Shown here: piece after piece, positions 1-11,735 of the stretch | Position numbering within the stretch: position 1 is the first letter of the stretch | How the letters are laid out: the number at the start of each line of letters is the position of its first letter | DNA from: Isoetes taiwanensis | Taxonomy: Eukaryota; Streptophyta; Lycopodiopsida; Isoetales; Isoetaceae | NCBI GenBank assembly: GCA_021234155.1 | Contig: JAJEKV010000003.1 | Coordinates: forward strand, 32,471,166-32,535,165 | Reading direction: 5' to 3' | DNA: 64,000 bases | The notes under the pieces: generated by a model | What the model saw: only the letters and a program-made list of their open reading frames with translations | Told to the model about the DNA's origin: nothing | Databases searched by the model: none | Made by a program: the position numbers and the translations under genes

Positions 1-2699
1 GTTAGCAGCCATCCTAAATGAAATCTCAAAGTGCTCTAGTTTTCGACTGTTTGGGATGCTTGTCCACACATAATAGGCTTGACTGTTTTTCTTAACCAAC
101 TGTTCCAACGGTAATTCAACAGTGGCTTACAAGTGGTAGTCTCTTCATTACAATTGCAAACCATAGTCTTACTGCGGTAGTCTAGACCAGATGCATGCAT
201 CGTGCATTCCTTACAAAGGTAATCACAAATAGCGCCTTTGGTATCTCGCCAAGCTAGACCTACGCATTTCTCATCAATGCGAAAGATCAATTCATAGTGG
301 TTTTAATGTTCAGTTGATGCTTCAATACGTTACCTATCTCAGCCTAAGGCTTGCCCCTTGCACTTGCATGGCTATGACTTCTTTGTTACTTTGACCCCAG
401 AAAAGATCCTGCTGGTTTTATCCTTGTTCATTCTTCATAAAGAATCATTATCATGGTCACTTGCTGTGGATATTGTGATTTGAGATGATGGAAGCCTGAT
501 AACCCAGTTTGTATTTGCTTATAAGAATGCACTTGTAAAGACTGAATATCCTCTTCTTCTTTCTTTTTTAAGGGATGTCAATCTTATATTTACCACAATC
601 ATCATGGTACAATACTAATATAGCCAATCCAAATGTATGTGTGTGCCTTTTATATCATAGCAAATCAAAACCTATAGGCCTTCTATAAGCTTTCTTCTAC
701 GGAGTGGACAGGGGAAACCATGGCTGAGGATTGATCCTTTCAGCCCTCTCGATTGTTTTTGGTCTCCTTGCTACCTCTTGCTTCATCCTTTCCGAAGCAT
801 GATCGGGCTGGTAAAGTAGCTTCAGTTTTCTATCCGATAAAGATTCTTGCAAGAACTTGGATTGGATGAAACTTCAAAAGTCATTGGATGTTTTGGTCTC
901 TTTGAGCTAAAGGAGAATAGAATCTTACAAGAACTTGATTGGATGAAACTTCAAAAGTCATTGGATGTTTTGGTGTCTTTGAGCTACAGAAGAATAAATT
1001 TCGCACCGAAATTTGTGGTTGCTTCAGTTCAAACATGCCTCAGATTGTGGATGCCAGAGCTGCACGTCAGAGTATTGGTTAACAACATTGTTCTGGATGT
1101 AGACAGGACACAGTATTTGAATTGCTTATTCAAACACAATTGTTAAGGCCAAAGATCAACCGACTTGGTTAGAATGTTGTGGGCTACTCCATTTGCTATT
1201 TGCTCGCTCATAAATACCAGATTCTGTTGTAGTTCACACACCCATGCTTAGGTGTGCCAGACGAATTTTTGTAAAATATTGTAGGATGTCAAATCCTGGA
1301 GTCATAAAAGCTTTGTCTTACTTTAAAAATGAGGTTTTAACATCTCTGAAAAGATCCATGTCGCTTGAGCTCCTCAGCATCCCATGCGTTGGAGTAAATG
1401 CACTTATTACGACATCAGATGATGCAAGGCTATTCTATATTACATGTCTTGTGACACTGCTCGAAATTAAGAGTTTGCGGCATCAATATATTCTGAACAA
1501 GTTGCCGAGAATGTTGCATACCTGTTCACAATAAAAATGGGCATCTAAAAAATCAAGATTTACTGGATTGTCCTGAAACTATGACTAGGGAGAAACAAGA
1601 TGACACACAAAGGGTTGCTCTCATGAATGAGAAGTAGATGTATGTAGAAGTAATTCATGAGTTTTTCTGCCTCTGGGATGTTACCTGAGCCCACTAATGC
1701 TCCAGTAAAAACCTTAATGTTGATGAATGTGCTTCCATCATTCGAGAAGGAATCTTGCTCAACATATCAGGCTGCTTAGATTTAGCTCAAGCGCCTAATC
1801 AAAGAACTAAAAGAATGGTAATCTGAGGAGATGCCAAGTTCATACATTAACTCATCATTTTCTCTGCATCTTTTGTGTACCCCAATCTAGAACAAATAGT
1901 CAGGCCAACTATAAGGTCAAGTATAGTCACTCCCATAGATGTCAAGATGGTCTGAAGATGAGGTTTTCATCCCAAATGTCCAAAGCATCTGGGTTAGAAC
2001 CCCAAAGTTTCAAGTGCATGCTAAGTTTGCACATTTTATCAAGTATGCGCAACGCCATGCAGGCCTGACGAGAATCTTTCCCTATGTTATTGACTATGAT
2101 ACTCCACACTCTCATGGAAGGCAGGTATTCAATTTCTATCATCAAACGCAATATCCAGCTTAGAAAGACAGCAATGGTTTAGCAAGTTCGCTTGATTTTT
2201 TAGTTTAAGCTCATTCACCAGCTTCTCAGCACGTAGTAATTAAGAAGGGGATCCCTCAAGAGCAAGTTGCCATGTTCGAGGCAATCTACATGTGCTCTAG
2301 TTTGATGTCCTTCATAAGCAGAGCTACCGGAAGATAGTGAGCTCAACTCCAGAGCAGTAGCAGTTTGGCTGTTATTGCAAAGGAAGAAATTGAGGAAAAG
2401 AAGAAGGGAAGAGTAAGACTGATATGAAATGAAGAAAACGAGCCAGCATCTTTTCAAAGGATGGACACTGCATGAAAACATCATATAACTGTTTTAGTCT
2501 TTGAAACATACAGCTTAATCTGTTCAGATCGTGTGGAAGAAAATGATCCAATCTAGTGGAAGAAGTTATGCCAGTTATATGTCCAAGTGGGAGTGTTGAA
2601 ACGGTGTGTCCCTGCTGCTTGGTTCACTGACATGGCAGAGCCGTGTGATCTGGCACCCACATCTACAACTGTTATGGGCAATGTGTATTGCCTTTTGTC
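1..2699. other. Unrecognised region, possible decayed exons
   Basis: No gene could be identified here. The minus strand at 36-290 holds an 84-codon Cys-rich frame (about 9 Cys) with no recognised domain. The plus frames at 1244-1534 and 1939-2163 read like ordinary protein sequence but are bounded by stops and match no family I know. At 845-1000 an approximately 79-bp unit is present twice in tandem. The rest is AT-rich non-coding sequence. The frames may be remnants of a host gene or a transposon; I cannot tell which. Confidence 0.3.
845..1000. repeat. Tandem duplication, ~79-bp unit x2
   Basis: The segment containing AACTTGGATTGGATGAAACT near 852 recurs near 930 as AACTTGATTGGATGAAACTT, followed by the same AAAAGTCATTGGATGTTTTG run and the same TTTGAGCTA ending. 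The copies differ by only a few bases, so the duplication is fairly young. Confidence 0.8.
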
Positions 2700-2707
2700 T
2701 ATTTATG

Positions 2708-3187
2708 CAAGGTAGTTGAGTACTTAGAAATCCGTACCTTAAAAATCCGTATGCAAAGATTTTTTAAAAGTTTTTTAAAAAAATATAAAAATCCTTAGAA
2801 TACAAATTTTATAGAAATTACAATATAGCCATTACAATATGAAATTCTAAACCTGTAAGCCTACAATTCTAACCCTAAACCTAAATTCTAAACCTGTAAT
2901 CCTAAATTTTCAATATTCTAACCCTAAACCTAAGTGTACACAATGTAAGCCTAAACATTCTAACCCTAAATTTAAACATTCTAACCCTAAAACTAAACAT
3001 TCTAACCCCTGTAAATCTTAATTCTAAACATTCAAACCCTAAACCTAAATGTGCACAAAAAAATTAGGGGCAAATTTTTTTTATTTTATTTTTTTTGGCT
3101 ATTCCATTTCATAAAAATCTTTTAGAGTACGTACGGATTTTTATAGAAGATTTTTATGAATAAAAAACGGGTTTTTTAACCACCTTG
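2708..3187. mobile_element. hAT-like miniature transposon carrying telomere-like repeats
   Basis: A 480-bp element without coding capacity. The left end begins CAAGGTAGTTGAG, and the right end read in reverse complement begins CAAGGTGGTTAAA, so the termini are imperfect inverted repeats. Both sides carry the same 8-bp sequence TATTTATG (2700-2707 and 3188-3195), an exact target-site duplication of hAT length. The interior at about 2835-3055 consists of degenerate CCCTAAA/CCTAAA units resembling plant telomere repeat, flanked by poly-A/T-rich arms. Mutator-type elements make 9-bp duplications, so hAT is the better fit. No transposase is encoded. Confidence 0.8.
2835..3055. repeat. Degenerate CCCTAAA (telomere-like) repeats
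   Basis: About a dozen irregular copies of ACCCTAAA or ACCTAAA are interspersed with ATTCTAA spacers. The unit matches the common plant telomere repeat, but the copies are scattered and lie inside a transposon-like element, so this is not a chromosome end. Confidence 0.75.
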
Positions 3188-3212
3188 TATTTATGGATAG
3201 GCTAACTATAAG

Positions 3213-3448
3213 CCCGGGGGGTTCACTTATAGTAAGGGGGGTATGCCATGTGCGTGCATAGGGTGATCAAAAACACCCCCGTATACGATTTCTTGAAAGG
3301 CAAATTCGACCCCTTTCGTACAAAGTTTACCCCAAGTAGTGGCAAGAAACCCCCCTACCTCTTACGTATACGTATGGAAATGGGTCGAAAAAACCCCCCT
3401 ACAAGTCACTCAGGCACATTGTATGGCACTTACAGTGAATCCCCCTTG
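3213..3448. mobile_element. hAT-like MITE, family copy 1
   Basis: A 236-bp element. Its termini are CCCGGGGGGTTCAC on the left and CAAGGGGGATTCAC on the right (reverse complement). It is flanked by an exact 8-bp duplication ACTATAAG at 3205-3212 and 3449-3456. The interior (TATGCCATGTGCGTGCATAG, then GTATAC and GACCCCTTTC motifs) matches a second copy at 51458-51696 in opposite orientation. The 103-codon frame at 3248-3559 crosses the element end and is not a gene. The 8-bp duplication and C-A-A-G-G-G-type ends place it with hAT. Confidence 0.85.
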
Positions 3449-3456
3449 ACTATAAG

Positions 3457-6187
3457 CAGGTTGCTCACCATTTTCTTGTCAATACATCTTAGTGTGAAGA
3501 ACTGTAGCTTGTCAACCAACATACTGGCAGTAAATTGCCAAAATCAAGAAGTATCATAAGACTTGCATTGTTGCTTCTGCCATTTGGCATCATGAATAGG
3601 TCTGCATTCTGAAATGATAGAAAATAAATCTATATTATATACATGTAACAGTAAATTATCACACCATGGCATACATACAAGTCATGATGGTCTGTTGCAG
3701 CTTACATCATAAAGCAAAGATATAGGGCAATTACTTTACCTGCACACGTTTTGGACTCTGAACCTCCAAAGGCGTGGAACGGATATGGCCTATGAAGGTG
3801 ACAAATTTTCAACATCTATAGTCTGAAATTTCTCCAATCTTCACAACTGGCAATATTCCTGCTGCCAGAAGCGGGGTAAAAATGAAGTGTACCTGCATAT
3901 ACGACATACATGTGTTTCTTTAATCGCTGGCCTTCCTAATAGATAGATAGACATACTAATAGCTCCTTCCTAATAGGCATACTTCTAACCAAATGTTCGA
4001 ATGACCAAAATGAAACAATGAGATAGGAGTAACTACATGCCTCCCCTCTAAAAAGTAAGAATCCTTGTTTATATCTTAGGGGAGGGAGCAAAATATCCCT
4101 AAGCAAATAGTAATGCAAGCCCCAGCTAATGCTATACTACCACCTTCTTGAGACTGACAACATTAATAAAGGTTGCAAATTCGGGCCCCTAAAAGCAATA
4201 TTTTAGATTGCAAACAAAAAAATAGAATTTCTGGTACAGAATGATCAGGAAAAACCACAAACGAATAATAAAATCAATAGACAAGCACAAATGAATAAAT
4301 AAAGGTTTGATATTAAGCATCAGGTCACGGTAATACAATGCCATACAGTGGATACTAGAAAAACTGCCCAGCGTTGCTGGGCTTTTCGTTGGAATTAAGT
4401 TCAAAATTAATAAAGATGTAAGTGGGAATGTCTACTTGGGTATATACAATCATTTGTTTTAAATTGAAGTTGAATATGGTCCTTGAAAAGTGTTTTATTT
4501 ATTGAAATTAAAGCTTGAATATAAGTTATGAAGTTTTCAAATGGTCATAGCAATTCTCTTGCGTTCATCACGCACGTGAATTTGTGTGTTCACTTCAACG
4601 TTGTCTTTTAAAGCTTTCTTAACTATTTAGTTGTCTTCAATCTCCTGCACTTTTTTCAAAGTGGCTTCTATTTTTCGAGTGTAGAGACTATCATCATTAC
4701 AGTTCTGCATGTTTTCAATTGCGACAGTGTGAATGCCAACACTTGTCAACGATTTCTTGTAAACCAGCATCGATGGTCTTGGAGAGTAGTAGTTGAAGTT
4801 TTGTGTGGGTGCGTCATCTATTGGGAAAATGCCCAGTATTGCTGTTTATAAGGCGACTGCACATTTAATAATGCAAAAGAACACAGTTTTTAGCATGACC
4901 TTACAAATAATCATGCAAAACATATAGAGATATGCTTCTCATTGCAAATATAGAGCACGTTTTAAGCATCTGTTATATGGAAGAAACAATTTCATCTTAT
5001 TAGATATAAAAAAATTGCCCAACGTTGCTAGGTATATGATAGTTGTTGACCTAGCATTGTGGAATTCATGTAACTTTGATAATATCTAATTGCTAGATAT
5101 TGTGTTAGATAATGAAGTAATCCAATCATATAAGCCAAGGATTGTTGAGAGTTCGTTGAGAGTTCAAAGAAGCATCCCAACATAAATGGGCAAAAATACA
5201 ATCACGTAAACCAAGGACTCTCTAAAGTTCAAAAAGGCATCGGATTCCCTTTGATTTTACACAATGTTAAAACATGGTGCTATATAATCAATGCATTCAT
5301 GGATGGTAACTTTGACATGTAATCAAGATATTTGAGGAAAGTTCTACGTTGAGGAACACTTGAAAATAACAATTTACTAAATGTAGCTTATATATGGCTG
5401 CAATAAATGCACCATGTTGCTATAATTTTTGCCTCTATCTCCCTTAGATAGAAGGAGAATGCAGCCTATCAGGCGTTTCTTCAGATGTACCGTCTTGCAG
5501 CACCGAGGAGAAATAAAACCAAAGCAGTAATACTTGATGGGTTCTAATTTCAAAATGCACCAACAATATATGTCCTTTGCTAGCTTTATTTCATTAGATC
5601 ACATATTCGACATTGTTGTAGCTGTGGCATAGAGATTCTCTCCTTATTTAAATTATGGATACTCTCATTCACATGGCAATTACTACAGACTTTTCTGGTC
5701 CTTCACGATCTCTAACTCAAGCGGTCTTCAAGTTGAGCATTACCATAATTGTTGAAAGACAGGCATAACGGGCTTTCTGTCTGCAAAATTTACTCTTATA
5801 CCCGGCTCCTTGTCACACCGGGGAATAACTATAAAGTGTGTTCCATCTATCCACCATTTCTGAAGCACGGTTATCATGTGTCTATTATTCTCCAAGCTCT
5901 AGAAACAACACATCCGAGACATACACTTTAATCGAAGGTCCCTTTCATTCAAACTACAATTATTTTGCCATTCAAGTGCACGTGAATATCAGGTAAGATC
6001 TATGGTTAAAAATCCTTGTGGGTTGCTACACAATAGCCACAAAAGTATCAAAACCATCATTAGAGACAATCGAGACTCCTGCTGTATCCTGCTGCTGCAC
6101 TACTTCAGAGATCATTACACTTATCTGCTTCTTTTACCAGTCTGGATGACACTTGATCTACAGAAAGAAAGAAGAAAGAAAGATTTA
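3457..6187. other. AT-rich region without recognisable genes
   Basis: No convincing coding region on either strand. All open frames are short, and none resembles a known family. The stretch contains a Helitron-like 3' terminus at 4355-4382 and two weaker relatives of the same hairpin near 4834 and 5030. Otherwise I see only AT-rich sequence. Confidence 0.6.
4355..4382 (-). mobile_element. Helitron-like 3' terminus
   Basis: Read on the minus strand, the GC-rich hairpin GCCCAGCAACGCTGGGC is followed by a short A/T spacer, then TCTAG and a T. Helitrons typically end with a short hairpin a few bases before CTRR and insert between A and T. The body would extend toward higher coordinates, but I could not place its 5' end. 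Three similar termini occur at 12.8, 15.7 and 33.4 kb with the same loop and near-identical stems. Confidence 0.5.
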
Positions 6188-7625
6188 TTAACGCGGTAAT
6201 GTAAGAATATGATCAATTGTGGAAAAGTTTTTCCCTGAAACCAGCTTGTCCCTTGGCTCTAAGGCTGGATTTTCTGCAAAATCACTAAGGACCATTTCCA
6301 ACGCAGATCCATAAAGTTTTGCCATCACATGCCCAATCATAATTAGGCGATAATTAGCGGGATTCATAGAATCACCCGCCTTATGTATAGGCTTTATAAC
6401 ATTAACCAAAAACAGATTTTAAAACCACTGGTGCCAATGTCTTAGCCCCATGTATAATCATTTCAGCTTGTAATTCTTCACAATCTTTTTGCTTTCCCCT
6501 GTATCTAACTTTTGTATGGCCCTTTCAATGAGAGAGACCGTAAACAAGGTAGATGCTTGAGGCCTCGGATCTAGCTCATCCAGAGAAAACTGTTGGTTCT
6601 TAACATCTAAGAGAGAGTTTGCATATGCTGACCATATCCCTAGATCTTTTAAAGGACAATCTGATTTTCTAGCTGACAATTTCCTCCAAAACTGCCCATA
6701 AACATTATTATAAAGAAGATTTAGCATATGCCCTTTGTTTTTGGATTCAAAAGCTTTTCTTTTTTTTGCCGTGTCAATCTTTTATACTCAGCTTTAATTT
6801 CTGGTACTATATCAGGGCTGAAGTTCAAAGCATGTTTCAACTTCCTGTGCAATGTTTTACAATCCTGGTCATACGAGCCATTTTGAGGCATAGATCCAAC
6901 TTTTTTGCATTGTTCTTTGCATTCCCTGACAGAATATGGAAAGCAACATTTAGAAGCTTCTAGCATGGTGTGAGATATTTCTTCAATACCTTGAAGGTAA
7001 GAACTCAAGACATCATTATAAACCGTGTCCATGCAGTGATCAAACTCAAAATGATAATCAAGTATCCTGCCGATTGGTTTTGTTTCTACTTGTGTATTTG
7101 GGGATTTGATGGTAAAAACCAAAGGAACATGATCTCCTTTTGCAGGTCTCCTATCAACATAGAAAGAATCATTCTCACATATGAAGTCAGGAGAACCAAT
7201 AAGATAGTCCATAACACCATTTCCACCTTTGTGCAGAAAACATGTGTATTTGGCAGAATCAGGCCATTTGAGGAGCCCGTTGTATATAATCAGGTTATGA
7301 ATCTTCCCAAAATTCAAAAGATGACGTCCATATTAAGTTATGGGCGCATTCTCTCTTATATCAGCAGATGTTCTTGATGTACCTGTTTCCCTAGGATGAA
7401 TGTCTGGAATTCGAATAGGGTCAGAATTAAAATCATTAAGGTGGATCTGTTCATCTCTACTTCGCGCATTAAAATCACCAATCAAAATCACATCTCCAAA
7501 CGTGGAAAATTCTGCAATATCCATGTAGAGTGCTTGGTATGGGCCCTCATATATTTCCTGATCTATATATTCCGAGCCTTTAGGAGGAAAATAGCATACT
7601 GCAATATATAGATCTCGACATGGAG
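6188..7625 (-). pseudogene. Non-LTR retrotransposon (LINE), decayed, endonuclease to RT
   Basis: Decayed fragments of one LINE ORF lie in order on the minus strand. The segment from about 7625 to 7333 contains an AP-endonuclease-like domain (CYFPPKGSEY, then ILIGDFNAR, the family's catalytic GDFNA-type motif). At 7317-6721 follow the rest of the endonuclease (DYLIGS, GDHVPLVF) and the linker. At 6409-6188 lies the start of reverse transcriptase (NPANYRLIMIGHVMAKLYGS, TIDHILTL). The pieces are separated by frameshifts or stops. The element stops before the RT catalytic box, so it is truncated at its 3' end, with no poly-A tail visible. It is dead; the clade is not determined. Confidence 0.85.
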
Positions 7626-7858
7626 ATCTAGAAAGCTTGATCTACAATCATGCAAAATCAACATAGTAAATACTTGCATTACTAAAACAAATGTTATAGG
7701 GGCTACTTCTCAGGATAATTTACCTGGTTGCATGACTCGGAGACATCTATTCTACGCTATATCCTCGGATTTGTCACAATCTATATTAGTGTAGAGGACA
7801 ATGTGACTTAACTGCTATCAATCCCATATGCCTGCATTTACAACAATCAAGAAAGCTC

Positions 7859-8000
7859 TTGTGTTACAACCAAGACCCCAAAGCAGATGTCTTTTCTTTT
7901 AAAATAAATAATACCTTGTTCAATGCAATCGAACATGGAAGACTACCTGCACATTTGAAGAGGATAGATCCAACATGGAACACTACCCGCACATTTGAAG
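7859..8000. repeat. Short duplication, ~43-bp unit x2
   Basis: The segment ending CACATTTGAAGAGGATA occurs twice in a row (near 7950 and near 7990), each copy preceded by an ACATGGAA-type start. This is a small local duplication without coding meaning. Confidence 0.65.
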
Positions 8001-8021
8001 AGGATAACTACATGCATGTTC

Positions 8022-8051
8022 TGTGTTTTTTTTTTTTTTTTTTTTTTTTTT
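8022..8051 (-). repeat. Poly-T run, possible retroposon tail
   Basis: A run of about 30 T. On the minus strand it would be a poly-A tail directly following GGGAGAACTCCTTC, with TGCCTTTATTGT just upstream, a sequence style seen at 3' ends of plant non-LTR elements. The body to the right (8052 onward) shows no readable ORF, so the assignment is weak. Confidence 0.45.
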
Positions 8052-9759
8052 GAAGGAGTTCTCCCGACAATAAAGGCATGCAACCATATAATCATAATTA
8101 AATTTGTAAATTACAGCTATCAAGATGAGGAGGGTCAAACTTCATACATTAAGGTTTGATCTAGATGCATCCAGAAGCTTGAATTCACTGCATTAAACAT
8201 TCAAGTTCCAAAAACACTGGAGCATATTACTATCCAAAAGCTGTCGGAATGGGTAGGCCTATGGTCCTCATCCACTGCATCCATGTCTTCCCTAGCCCCT
8301 CTTACAAACAAAGCATGTAAATAATCTATGTACCTCTTGATTAAACTTCAACCGTGCTTCACTAATATTTACCGAAGCTCCAATACCGCAAACTTGTTTC
8401 GTGGAGGAGGGTAGAACAACCAACTCTAGCCAAAATATAATAAAGAATCCTTCTACAGAACTCACTTATCTTATATTCATGCAACCTGTGAATAAGTTTA
8501 GAAGAAGAATTAATGTTGAATGTCAAAAAATATAACTGCATGATCCCATGAACACCCTTAATGGTTCTCCATAACCTCCAACAGAGATTTCAAACTAAGA
8601 GCTTTGGCCCAGCGATGCCGTAAATAAACCCTAAGAAAGCATGTGACTCATTCAATCTAGCACAAGTTGCCAAACTGAAAATGCTGGAATGATGGACGAA
8701 CCAGAGTGCAAGATGTGAAACTGAAAATGCATCCCTAAATGCAAAAACAGAGCTCTAGTATACTTGCCTTGGTATTAGCAGCTCTCTCTCCAATATATTT
8801 TTAAAGCTGCCATTGGAAGCATTCTCCATTATCTGGTCCTGTAAATGAAATGGTTATTCAAGAAAGGGAAATATGGAAAAAATCAAGCTGGAACCTAGAA
8901 GTTTTAGAATCTAGAAGTATTGAAATATCAGAGGCAGCCTATTCCACAATGGAAAGCTTAAGACCCTTACCTTGAGCTTATAGCAAGATTACGCCATAGC
9001 CAAGCATTCGGATGCCTTGCCTCAAAGTGTTTGCGAAATTCACTATTCCTCAAAGAACCGATTTTTTTTCAGGCTATAGTTCAGCCCCGAGAAGGAAAGA
9101 AGGAGGTTGAAAAAATAGGCTATCGTTATTGCTACCAAGGCCCAACAGAACCGGAGACTCAAATATCATGGTGCCATTGGCCATGCTCTTGATCTCTCTC
9201 AGAACTCAGCCAGTTCTGCGGACCCAAGCTAGCCTTGGATACGCTTAAACATGCCCATTCCCCCCTTGAAACATGACCATTTCTTCTGGTAGAAAAGAAA
9301 CGTATCACTTCAAGCCAAGCGAGCATAAGAAGCAAGACATGTAAACTGAGAGAAAAATCAGAAAAAAGGGGAGGGCCGAAATCGAGAAGCAGAATAGGGA
9401 CGATTAAAAGAGGCAGAGTAGCTACAACCACTAATAATGCTGGAATGATCCGAAAATGCTTCCATCCTAAACATGACAATCCTTTGAACGGATCATCCTG
9501 CCTCGCTCTGCGGGATCAGAGAGGAAAAGAACGTGATCAGAAGGGAAAAATTTGGGGGAGATAGAAACCGCAATTTTCTAACAGGAACTAAAAACGACAT
9601 ACCCATTCCGGCATTCAAAACTGAAAAGGGAAGAAGCGCCGATTTGGGGAAGAAAAGAGAGCCAGAACCGTCACATCAAACAAAAACCGCCAAAAATCAA
9701 CGGATGAGAACAAGTTAAGAAATTCAACGTACAAGATCGCGCACAGACTCTTTATTATT

Positions 9760-9845
<86 letters not shown>

Positions 9846-10451
9846 GCTATACATCTTATGTTCAGTAGAACAAACTTTGGTTGTATTTTTACATGTTTTG
9901 TGTTGCATGATTTAAGCACAAACACCAACAAGCATAGATCATATGTACATATAAATTACCTGATATGCATCAGCCTAGCAAGCAGAAATTAACAAGGAAA
10001 AACAAACACACATGTAAATGAAAACGTGTTATTTTACCTTAACGGGAGCTTCTCTGACAAGGAAGTCATGAATATCCTCTTGTTTAGCAAGTTCAAGTAA
10101 TTGCTTCACTAACAGAACCTGGCAATCACATGCAGAGAATATGTTAGACAAGAAATAAATTAAAAATCATAATAAGTGTGTGCGTCTTATCACCTAATAT
10201 AATGCGTCTCTTGGATGCAGTCTGTCCGCAAGTCACCTCCGGATTGTTGCATGCACTTCTTGGGCTTGTTGAGATGTAGCAACTACGCCGGTATCGATAG
10301 CCCAAAATGGGTTCGTATGCTATCAAAACATTATCCCAACTACTATGGGCGCTCATCTTACATGGTAAAATATCAGTGGAAGCTTGCAAAATCCAGTCCA
10401 ATGTTGATGTGGGCAGAATGAGTTTCCCACGGAGGGAGGAATTTTTAGGAA
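8052..10451. other. Non-coding region with microsatellite
   Basis: No gene recognised. The frames are short and compositionally random. The region contains the TAGA microsatellite at 9761-9845. Sequence near 9500-9700 is purine-rich and gene-like in style but carries no identifiable domain. Confidence 0.5.
9761..9845. repeat. (TAGA)n microsatellite, ~21 units
   Basis: An uninterrupted run of about 21 TAGA tetranucleotides. A minus-strand open frame through it (IYLS repeats) is an artefact of the repeat. Confidence 0.98.
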
Positions 10452-10575
10452 GGAGTAATTTGTTCCACCTTGAAATTTCCTTGTGAAATTTCGAGCTGAC
10501 CTGGCGGGCAGTTGCGGGGCCCGCCGCTTGTGGCCCGCCAGGTCGGATGAAATTTCAAGGTGGAACAAATTCTCC
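10452..10575. mobile_element. Foldback element / long hairpin
   Basis: The left arm (GGAGTAATTTGTTCCACCTT at 10452, running on into GAAATTTC) pairs with a right arm ending at 10575 (AAGGTGGAACAAATTCTCC), with one extra base. A second, inner pair GACCTGGCGGGC / GCCCGCCAGGTC (10498-10509 and 10533-10544) encloses a short loop. The whole ~124-bp segment folds on itself, as foldback or miniature elements do. A degenerate relative with TTTCAAGGTGG motifs is at 12250-12310. The target duplication is not resolved. Confidence 0.65.
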
Positions 10576-10950
10576 GACGAAATTTTAATCCAACTTGAAA
10601 TTTTTGCCGGTTCATTTCTTGTTCCTTTTGGCTGCGTCGTGGTCTCCAGTGGGAGCTTCTTGCGCCTCTTGTTGTCGGAGCTTCTTGTGCATCTTGTTGT
10701 GTTAGATCAATAGATTAGGCTTAAAGATCAGTGGATTAGGCTGGCGCTTAATGAGTGCCTTCGTTTTTTTGTGTTTCTTCCCGAGTTTTTGCCAAATAAC
10801 TTCGGAAGGGTGTTTTCTTGGCGCTAAAATAACTTCGGGAAGGTGTTTTCTTGGCGTTCAGTGATATAGCTTGCATGCAAGATATTAGGTGAAAGATGCT
10901 TTCATCTTTGCTTTCTTTTTTTCTATTGTTTTGATTTTTCGCTAACTGAT

Positions 10951-11126
10951 CCCGTCGATCCGAGACATCGGATCGACATTCTAGGATGGGGCGAGCATGC
11001 ATGTCTTGCATGCATGCATGCGGCGCATGCCCTTCCTGATTGGGGTTTCGCTATTTTAGGCGCAGTTCTGCATCAACGTCTCATCGGCGCTTCCTTTTCT
11101 CTCAGCAGTACCTTATTCTCTTTGAA
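10951..11126. repeat. Split direct repeat A1 of the miniature element
   Basis: Left terminal repeat of the miniature element, 176 bp. It begins with a hairpin GTCGATCCG-AGACAT-CGGATCGAC and then ATTCTAGGATGGGGC, which is complementary to the end of B. It matches 11310-11489. Confidence 0.85.
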
Positions 11127-11268
11127 TTGTTTCCAGGCAGGGGAGGGGCTTCTTCCTGCTTGGTTTGGCCAATTTGGCGTTTCTTTCTTGCTGTCCTTTT
11201 CCGGCCTTTAGCCTTCGGCCTGTGACCTTCGTCCTCGATTCTAGTTTGATAAGGAAGTTCTCTGGTAT

Positions 11269-11489
11269 TCGGGCGGTTTGTTGGTTTCATGCGAGCCCCA
11301 TCCTAGAATCCCGTCGATCCGAGACATCGGATCGACATTCTAGGATGGGGCGAGCATGCATGTCTTGCATGCATGCATGCATGCGGCGCATGCCCTTCCT
11401 GGTTGGGGTTTCTCTATTTTAGGCGCAGTTCTACATCAACGTCTCATCGGCGCTTCCTCTTCTCTCAGCAGTACCTTATTCTCTTTGAA
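11269..11489. repeat. B1-A2 internal junction of the miniature element
   Basis: B1 (11269-11309) abuts A2 (11310-11489). Across the junction GCCCCATCCTAGAAT, then GTCGATCCG, a 6-base loop, CGGATCGAC and ATTCTAGGATGGGGC form a long hairpin interrupted only by CCC. This is the same junction palindrome as in the 4.9-kb retrotransposon, with unrelated sequence. Confidence 0.85.
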
Positions 11490-11735
11490 CCCACCCTCCC
11501 CCCCTTCTTTGTTTATTGTATTGTGCACAAATTTCTGTTATCATGTTTTTCTTCCACCCGCTGGGTGATGCTTTTTTCCACCCCCTGGGTGATGCTATCC
11601 TCTGGTATGTTTGTGTTGTCTCGTTTGTTGTGTTGGTGTTGTGCAGGTACAGGGGCGAGCGGCATCTGTTTCGACTTCTCCATGCGGGGGTTTTTTGGGA
11701 GCGATTTCTATGCCTTACGTTTGTCCAAGCCCCTT

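Noticed and set aside
1244-2163. Named host gene in the first 2 kb
   Set aside because: The frames look protein-like, but I recognise no domain and cannot link them by splice sites, so no function is assigned.
2835-3055. Chromosome end or fusion point
   Set aside because: The CCCTAAA units are degenerate and bracketed by hAT-like termini with an exact target duplication.
3248-3559. 103-codon hypothetical protein
   Set aside because: It starts inside and ends outside a MITE.
9615-9908. Protein-coding frame with IYLS repeats
   Set aside because: It is a translation of the TAGA microsatellite.
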